This document shows, one piece after another, positions 39,179 to 44,519 of a stretch of 44,519 bases of DNA. The notes under the pieces are model-generated. The model did no database searches. It was not told where the DNA came from and saw nothing but the letters and a program-made list of their open reading frames with translations. How positions within the stretch are numbered: position 1 is the first letter of the stretch; each line of letters starts with the position of its first letter. Source of the DNA: Acidimicrobiia bacterium. Its GTDB lineage: Bacteria > Actinomycetota > Acidimicrobiia > Acidimicrobiales > Poriferisodalaceae. A program made the position numbers and the translations under genes. The DNA is taken from contig JAJDZE010000150.1 of the NCBI GenBank assembly GCA_022824805.1, positions 1 through 44,519 of the forward strand. Direction: 5' to 3'.

Positions 39179-41461
39179 CTATTGGCGTGCCATCTCGGTG
39201 CGTGCTGTTGTCTCGGCTTCGGATCGCGACGCTCCGCCCCGGTCGATCTCGACAGCATGCAGGGCGCCGCTGAATGCGAATGGCGCCTCGTACCTCGGCG
39301 ACACGGCCTGCCCGTGGTCGAAGCCGACGCTGGAGCCGATCGAGGAGATGATGCGCATCATGTACGGAAGCTCTGCGCTCCCGCAGGGCTCGCCGTCGAT
39401 CGCCAGCTCGATGACGCCCTCGGCGCGGCTTGTGCGACGCAGCCGTGCCGTCAGGACGCAGTCGCCCGCGGGCACCTCGATGTCGGACTCGACGACCGTG
39501 TGCTCGCCGAATGAGTTGTAGTCCACGACGAGCCGGCCGCTTTGCACGAACACCGTCATGCCCGAGTTGGCGTTGCCGGTCGCCCACAGCACGCCGGCGT
39601 CGGCGTCTGCGCGACTCACGCGCGCAGTCAGTTCCCACGATCGACCCGACGGCGACGCCGAAGCCGACGAGGGGATCGGCGACAACGGCGGACGGTAGCG
39701 GTAGCGCCGGCTGGTCGGGTGCGGCGAGTGATCGTCGGGGCGGGCGACGAACAGCTCGATCATCCGTTCGTCCAGCGGCAGCACGCCGTGGCGCTCGGCC
39801 TCGGCCCACCACAGGCCGATCAATTCCTCCAGCTTGCCGGGATCAGTGGCCGCAAGATCGTTGCACTCGGAAAGGTCCGATGACAGCTCGTACAGCTCCC
39901 AGCGGTCGTCGTCGAAGGAATCGCCCTTGATGTGACGCGCCACCGCCTTCCAGGTGACACCGTCCTGCTCGGCCACGAGCGCTCGGGAACCGGATTGCTC
40001 GAAGTACTGGAGCGTGTTGGCGGCCGGGGCGTCCGCATCGGCGAGCACCGAGGCGAAGGAGCTGCCGGTCACCGGAAGCTGCGCGTAGCCGCCGAAGACC
40101 TCGGGTGGCGTGATGCCCAGCAGTTCGTAGATGGTAGGCACCACGTCGGACACGTTCACGAACTGGTCCCGGCGGGCGCCGTGCTGGTCAGCGGCGAGGC
40201 CGGCGGGCCAATGCATCACCAAGGGCACATGCACCCCGCCCTCGTGGGTGTTCTGCTTGTACCACTTGAAGGGGCTGTTGCCGCACTGGGCCCAGCCCCA
40301 CGGGTAATTGGTGTGCGAGTTGGGGCCGCCGATGTCGTCGAGCCTGCCTATCACGTCGTCGGGGTCGTCGAGGATGCCGTTGAAGTACTTCATCTCGTGC
40401 ATCACGCCGAACGGCCCGCCCTCCTGGGAGGCGCCGTTGTCGGCCAGCACGAACAGGATCGTGTTGTCGAGTTCGCCCAACTGGCGCAGTCCGTCAGTGA
40501 GCCGGCCGATCTGGTCGTCGGTGTGGTCCAGGAAGGCGGCGAAGGCTTCCTGCAGACGGCACGCGAAGCGGCGATGGCTCTCGGGCAGCTCGTCCCAGGG
40601 TTTCACGCCCGGATTGCGGGGCGCCAGCTGAGTGCCTTCGGGGATGATCCCCAGCGCGAGCTGTCGCTCGTACCAGCGCTGGCGAACCGCATCCCAGCCA
40701 TCGTCGAATCGTCCCCGGTACTTGTCGAGGTAGGCCTGCGGCGCCTGGTGCGGCGCGTGGGTCGCGCCGAAGGGCAAGTAGGCGAAGAACGGCCGATCCG
40801 GTCGCACGCCCTTGCTGTCGTTGATCATGCGCAGGAGCTGATCGACCAGGTCTTCGCTGACGTGGTAGCCGTCGTCGGGCCCTGCAGGCGGGTCGATGTG
40901 GTGGTTGTCCACCACCAACTCAGGATGGAACTGGTCGGTCTCGCCCTCGAGGAAGCCGTAGAAGCGATCGAATCCCCGTGCCAGCGGCCACTGGTCGTAC
41001 GGCCCGGCAGCTGAGATGTCCTCGGTCGGCGCCAGATGCCACTTCCCGCAGCAGAACGTGGCATAACCCTGCGCGCCGAGCACCTCGGCCACGGTCGCGG
41101 CGTGATTGGTGATGTGGCCGAGCTGGTGCGGGAAGCCGGTCCGGTGGTTCGACACCGAGCGCATGCCCACCGCGTGCTGGGATCGGCCGGTCAGCAGCGA
41201 CGCCCGCGTCGGCGAGCACAGCGGGGTGACATGGAAGTTGGTGAACTGCAGCCCGTCAGCCGCAAGCGCGTCGACATGGGGGGTGTCGATGTCGGAGCCG
41301 TAGCAGCCGAATTGGGCGAATCCCGTGTCGTCGAGCAGCACGATGACGACGTTGGGCGCATCGGGCCCGGGGTGCGGCCGGGAGGTGAAGTGCGGCTCGG
41401 ATTCGGCGAGCGTGCGGCCGATGCGGCCTTCGAACGCTGGCGGCTGTATCGGATGTGTCAT
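39179..41461 (-). CDS. Arylsulfatase (type I, formylglycine-dependent)
   Basis: This 760-residue sulfatase has the metal pair D44/D45 in 'VLLDDTGFAQFGCYG', the formylglycine site C82-S-P-T-R86 in 'TPLCSPTRASLLTGR' (CxPxR, modified by formylglycine-generating enzyme), 'CCGKWHLAP' and 'FVLADNGASQEGG', all hallmarks. A C-terminal extension from about residue 600 ('SWELTARVSRADADAGVLWATGN'), with a beta-sandwich look (LamG-like), may bind substrate. There is no signal peptide, so it is cytoplasmic. Alkyl or aryl sulfate esters are expected. ATG 41461 follows AGGAGC. It is downstream of the MBL hydrolase on the same strand. Confidence 0.93.
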   Translation of the reverse strand: MTHPIQPPAFEGRIGRTLAESEPHFTSRPHPGPDAPNVVIVLLDDTGFAQFGCYGSDIDTPHVDALAADGLQFTNFHVTPLCSPTRASLLTGRSQHAVGMRSVSNHRTGFPHQLGHITNHAATVAEVLGAQGYATFCCGKWHLAPTEDISAAGPYDQWPLARGFDRFYGFLEGETDQFHPELVVDNHHIDPPAGPDDGYHVSEDLVDQLLRMINDSKGVRPDRPFFAYLPFGATHAPHQAPQAYLDKYRGRFDDGWDAVRQRWYERQLALGIIPEGTQLAPRNPGVKPWDELPESHRRFACRLQEAFAAFLDHTDDQIGRLTDGLRQLGELDNTILFVLADNGASQEGGPFGVMHEMKYFNGILDDPDDVIGRLDDIGGPNSHTNYPWGWAQCGNSPFKWYKQNTHEGGVHVPLVMHWPAGLAADQHGARRDQFVNVSDVVPTIYELLGITPPEVFGGYAQLPVTGSSFASVLADADAPAANTLQYFEQSGSRALVAEQDGVTWKAVARHIKGDSFDDDRWELYELSSDLSECNDLAATDPGKLEELIGLWWAEAERHGVLPLDERMIELFVARPDDHSPHPTSRRYRYRPPLSPIPSSASASPSGRSWELTARVSRADADAGVLWATGNANSGMTVFVQSGRLVVDYNSFGEHTVVESDIEVPAGDCVLTARLRRTSRAEGVIELAIDGEPCGSAELPYMMRIISSIGSSVGFDHGQAVSPRYEAPFAFSGALHAVEIDRGGASRSEAETTARTEMARQ

Positions 41462-41510
41462 CGAAGCTCCTGGGACGATGCCGGGTACGAGTTGGCGTGA
41501 TCTCGCGGGT

Positions 41511-42332
41511 TCACAGCGTGACCGTGGTGAGGTCGTCGCCGATGATGACCTCACCGTCGAAATGTGCTGCCGCTAGATCGATCCACTCGGGGTATTGCTC
41601 GGGGGTGGGCGGGGGAACCATGTGCGTCAGCACCAACCGCTTTGCGCCGACTCTGGCGGCGGTCTGTGCCGCATCCACGACGCCAGAGTGGTAGTCGAGG
41701 ATGTCACGGAACATCTCGTTGGGGCTCAACTCGACAAGGTCGGTTCGGATCACGGTCTGCACGTAGGCGTCGGCCCCGGCGGCGAGCTGGTCGACACCAT
41801 CGCAGGGGATGGTGTCCCCGACGATTGCGGCGGTCACCCCTTCGTGGGCGAGGCGATAGCCGAGCGTGGGCCGGACAGGCGCATGCTCGGTTGCCGCTGT
41901 GCTCACGCTCACATCGTTGACCTCGAATGTCTCGCCAGGCTCAAGCTCGGTCACGGAAACCTGCGGTTCGTTCACGAGCATGTCGTGGTGCGCAGTGCGG
42001 TAGCCGATGTCTGCTTCGAGCGCTCCGAGCTGCCGTTCGACGAACTGGGCAGTGCCGGGCGGCCCGTACACCTGCAGCGTCGCGTTGCCCTGGCTCATGA
42101 TCCAGTGGGTGGTGATCACGTCGTTCAGCGCGCACACATGGTCGCTGTGCAGGTGGGTGATCAGCACGGCGCTCAGGAACATCGGCAGCGAACCAGCGCC
42201 GGCCATCCGCATGACGACGCCGCGGCCGGCATCGACGAGGATGTGCGTGTCGCCGGCCTTCACCAGCGTGGACGGCCCCGCCCGGTTGGCGTCAGGCAGC
42301 GGGGAGCCGGTTCCGGTCAGCACGATGTCCAT
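41511..42332 (-). CDS. MBL-fold metallo-hydrolase (RNase Z / arylsulfatase-like)
   Basis: This 273-residue metallo-beta-lactamase fold protein has 'LTGTGSPLPDANRAGPSTLV' (typical opening of the RNase-Z-like branch), the dinuclear zinc motif H60-x-H62-x-D64-H65 in 'ITHLHSDHVC', His in 'TEHAPVRP', Asp in 'VGDTIPC' and the final His in 'VLTHMVPPP'. The expected reaction is hydrolysis of an ester, sulfate or phosphate. ATG 42332 follows AGGGGAG. It probably heads the unit that continues with the sulfatase, about 50 bases further on. Confidence 0.88.
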   Translation of the reverse strand: MDIVLTGTGSPLPDANRAGPSTLVKAGDTHILVDAGRGVVMRMAGAGSLPMFLSAVLITHLHSDHVCALNDVITTHWIMSQGNATLQVYGPPGTAQFVERQLGALEADIGYRTAHHDMLVNEPQVSVTELEPGETFEVNDVSVSTAATEHAPVRPTLGYRLAHEGVTAAIVGDTIPCDGVDQLAAGADAYVQTVIRTDLVELSPNEMFRDILDYHSGVVDAAQTAARVGAKRLVLTHMVPPPTPEQYPEWIDLAAAHFDGEVIIGDDLTTVTL

Positions 42333-42386
42333 GACACTCCCCTGACGGCCCTGCCGGTCCAACTGAACCTCGGTGAATCGGTGGGC

Positions 42387-42395
42387 ACCATAGCA
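42387..42395 (-). promoter_or_regulatory. Extended -10 promoter element upstream of the MBL hydrolase
   Basis: TGCTATGGT on the minus strand contains an extended -10 (TGnTATGGT) in an unusually A-rich patch, about 55 bases before ATG 42332. The gene also has a strong ribosome-binding site, so a leadered message is expected. The -35 is not clear. Confidence 0.35.
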
Positions 42396-42493
42396 TTCTT
42401 TTGCCAGTTTCTGTGACACAACCTCGGGACGGTTGCGGCAGGGCCTCGCGGTATGGTCCGCCCACGTCCTACCGGCGCTGGAAGGCTGGCCGA

Positions 42494-44519
42494 ATGCGAG
42501 AACAGTCACTCCGTCGGCGCCGCTTGATCGCCGCATTGGTCGCTCTGGCCCTCGCCGCAGCCGGCTGCACGGATGCTGCCGACGACGGGACGCTCCCTGC
42601 CGCCGCGCTCGCGCCCGAAGCAACCTCGCCCGCCACGACAGCAGCCACGACGCCCGCTGCCAGCACTGTTCCGGCTGCCGCCGCTGCCGACGCGGCAACC
42701 GACGACGACGCCGAGACTGACCCGCGCGCCGCCTATTTCGCTCTCGACCGAGTGATGGACATCGGCATCGAGATCGATGTCGAGGACTGGGACACCCTGC
42801 GCCACCAGACCCGCACGCTCGCTGACGTGTTCGCAGAGATCGAGGAATACGACCTCTCGCGGCCGTTTGCCAGCATCTATATGTGGTTCAGCGCCACGGT
42901 GACGGTGGACGGCGAGACGCATGCCGATGTAGGGGTGCGCAAGAAGGGTTTCGTGGGCTCGCAGAGCTCCGCCAAACCGTCCCTCAAGCTGCGCTTCGAC
43001 AGGTACGTCGACGACCAGTCCCTTTCGGGAGGCATGAACCGGATGACGCTGAACAACAGCGTCCAAGACCCCTCGATGATCAACACTTGCCTGTCGTATC
43101 GGGTGTTCGCCGCGGCTGGCATCCCCGCACCGCGCTGCAACTTCGCCACGGTGTCGGTGAACGGCACCGATCTGGGGCTGTACGTGCACGTGGAGGAGTT
43201 CAAGGCGCCGTTCCTGTCGCATCATTTCGGCAACGCGGACGGCAACCTGTACGAAGGCACGGTCAGCGACTTCACACCGGAGTACCGCGGCACGTTCGAC
43301 AAGAAGACCAACGAGGACGCCGACGACTGGTCCGACATCGACGCCGTAGTCGCCGCCTTGGGCGACTCTTCCCCTGCCGGATTGACGGCGCTGGAATCGG
43401 TCGTGGACCTCGACCGGTTCCTCTCGTTCTGGGCGACGGAAGTGCTGGTGGGGCACTGGGACGGCTACGCCGGCGATCGGAACAACTACTGGTTCTATCG
43501 GGTGCCCGACGGTCGCTTCGTGTTCTTGCCGTCGGGCACCGACGGCACGTTCCACCTCTCCGATGACCCCAACCCGTTCGACAACATCTCCGACCCGCCG
43601 CCGTCGGTGCTGGCGCTCACCGCGATTCCCAACCGCCTGTACAACCACCCTGACTGGCGAGCGAAGTACGTCGCACGGCTGAAGCAGATTCTGGACGACG
43701 TGTGGCACGAGGCCGAGCTGCTGGCTGCGGTCGACGCCATGGCCGCCATCGTGCAGCAGCACGCCCTTCCGGCCGAGGCAAGAGCGGCCGACGCCGACAC
43801 CGAGCGGGTGCGGACGTTCATCGGCAAGCGCAGAGACGAGATCCTTGCGGACCTCTCTGTGGGGCCGCCCGAGTGGCCACAACCCGAGGCGGCCGCGCCC
43901 CCCTCCGCCGGGTCGGGAAGCCTCGAGGTCGCCTTCGAGACGACGTGGGGAAGCAGCTCGAGTCCCAATCCGCTCGGGCAAGGAACGGTCCACAGCCTGC
44001 AGATGAACGGCGCCCCCGAATCGCTCGAACGCGTCGGGGTCTTCGCCGGTCATGCCAGCCCCGAGGAGAGCGTGCTGTTGCGCAGCGTCGAAGGGCCGGC
44101 ATCCATCGTCGTCGCCGGGTTGGGTCCCGACGGCTCGGTCAACGGGATGTCGCTGGTTGTCGATCCCCGCGCGTTGGCTGCGGGAACGACGCTGGTCATC
44201 GGCGTGGATGCCCTCGCCGGGGGCATCTGGTCAATCCCGCCGGGAGCGTCGTCGCCGGAGAGCTTCTCGCCCTTCACCGAGGGGACATTGGAGTTGTCGA
44301 ACGGCGGGACAGCCGCCGGCGCTGTCATCGCCGGCACGTTCTCGGGCACCTACGGGTGGTCACCGCCTGCGTCCTACGACGACGCAGGTGTCGATGCCGG
44401 CGCGCCGGGCGACGAGGCATCGGCGGCGACGCTCGACGTCGGACTGGTCATCAATGAGGTGGCTGCCAACGGCGACCCGCTCGACTGGTTCGAGCTGCAC
44501 AACGCCTCGCGAGTGCCGA
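42494..44519 (+). CDS. CotH-kinase-family lipoprotein with lamin-tail-like domain (3' end outside window)
   Basis: The frame is open to the window end (675 codons seen). An N-terminal signal with Arg-rich start and 'LALAAAGC' gives a lipoprotein anchored at Cys25, followed by an Ala/Thr/Pro tether (to about 75). Residues about 80-455 match the CotH kinase domain: 'GVRKKGFVGSQSSAKPSLKLRFDRY', 'GLYVHVEEFKAPFLSHHFG', 'GNLYEG' and 'GYAGDRNNYWFYR'. The family's 'PWDxD' is altered to 'PSGTDGTF', so activity is uncertain. A spondin-like beta domain follows ('VAFETTWGSSSSPNPLG'), and at the end 'LVINEVAANGDPLDWFELHN', the opening of a lamin-tail domain. CotH kinases phosphorylate secreted proteins in spore formers; in actinobacteria the role is unknown. 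ATG 42494 has GGAAGG about 9 bases upstream. Confidence 0.87.
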   Translation, partial: MREQSLRRRRLIAALVALALAAAGCTDAADDGTLPAAALAPEATSPATTAATTPAASTVPAAAAADAATDDDAETDPRAAYFALDRVMDIGIEIDVEDWDTLRHQTRTLADVFAEIEEYDLSRPFASIYMWFSATVTVDGETHADVGVRKKGFVGSQSSAKPSLKLRFDRYVDDQSLSGGMNRMTLNNSVQDPSMINTCLSYRVFAAAGIPAPRCNFATVSVNGTDLGLYVHVEEFKAPFLSHHFGNADGNLYEGTVSDFTPEYRGTFDKKTNEDADDWSDIDAVVAALGDSSPAGLTALESVVDLDRFLSFWATEVLVGHWDGYAGDRNNYWFYRVPDGRFVFLPSGTDGTFHLSDDPNPFDNISDPPPSVLALTAIPNRLYNHPDWRAKYVARLKQILDDVWHEAELLAAVDAMAAIVQQHALPAEARAADADTERVRTFIGKRRDEILADLSVGPPEWPQPEAAAPPSAGSGSLEVAFETTWGSSSSPNPLGQGTVHSLQMNGAPESLERVGVFAGHASPEESVLLRSVEGPASIVVAGLGPDGSVNGMSLVVDPRALAAGTTLVIGVDALAGGIWSIPPGASSPESFSPFTEGTLELSNGGTAAGAVIAGTFSGTYGWSPPASYDDAGVDAGAPGDEASAATLDVGLVINEVAANGDPLDWFELHNASRVP

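Noticed and set aside
39179-39812. Upstream extension of the unknown protein gene (38628) into the sulfatase
   Set aside because: The extension is antiphase to the sulfatase C-terminal domain; ATG 39167 with AGGGGAG upstream explains the start.

Overview
The window is a GC-rich, densely packed bacterial segment. Short intergenic gaps, frequent GTG starts, 4-base ATGA/GTGA overlaps, F420/FMN luciferase-like oxidoreductases, CaiB-type CoA transferases and probable leaderless promoters point to an actinomycete. The gene content (LLM oxidoreductases, carotenoid oxygenase, sulfatase, dimethylformamidase-like and hydantoinase genes) would suit an environmental or host-associated Acidimicrobiia-like lineage, but that placement is inference. 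No rRNA, tRNA or CRISPR array was recognised.

Layout. Bases 1-420 hold the 3' end of an IS630-type transposase that abuts a phosphotransferase gene lacking its catalytic Asp, followed by two unknown genes (minus strand). At 3600-7874 (plus) is a tight cassette of Fe/2-oxoglutarate dioxygenase, AGXT2L-like PLP enzyme, hydroxylysine-kinase-like phosphotransferase and DUF917 protein, which reads like hydroxylate, phosphorylate, eliminate phosphate. A 33-bp tandem repeat (7885-8016) separates it from a convergent minus-strand operon (14440-8022): FAD, 2Fe-2S and molybdopterin subunits of a xanthine-dehydrogenase-type hydroxylase, a hydantoinase/oxoprolinase protein and an LLM oxidoreductase, preceded by a MazEF-type toxin-antitoxin pair. 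Then come a VOC protein, another LLM enzyme and, on the plus strand, an SDR, a double-length CoA transferase translationally coupled to a macrodomain protein and a c-type cytochrome, a second SDR, a chimeric gene remnant and a small membrane protein.

The middle (23192-30823) is a defence or mobile region. It holds a single-chain type ISP (LlaGI-like) restriction-modification gene interrupted by a 12-C tract, a 101-bp TA-flanked miniature transposable element and a decayed specificity region, then a PIN-toxin relic, a DUF222/HNH protein and a VapBC-type pair.

The right third (42332-30978, minus) is a catabolic series: MBL hydrolase, arylsulfatase, unknown protein, haloalkane dehalogenase, dimethylformamidase-like protein, carotenoid oxygenase, two-domain extradiol-dioxygenase-like VOC protein, HsaA-like flavin monooxygenase, and a thioredoxin-like protein with an in-frame TGA in its active site and a hairpin fitting a bacterial SECIS, that is, a probable selenoprotein. 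A CotH-kinase lipoprotein runs off the right edge.

The strongest leads are the selenoprotein, the MITE whose removal restores the restriction gene exactly, the poly-C tract that shifts its frame, and the dioxygenase-lyase-kinase cassette.
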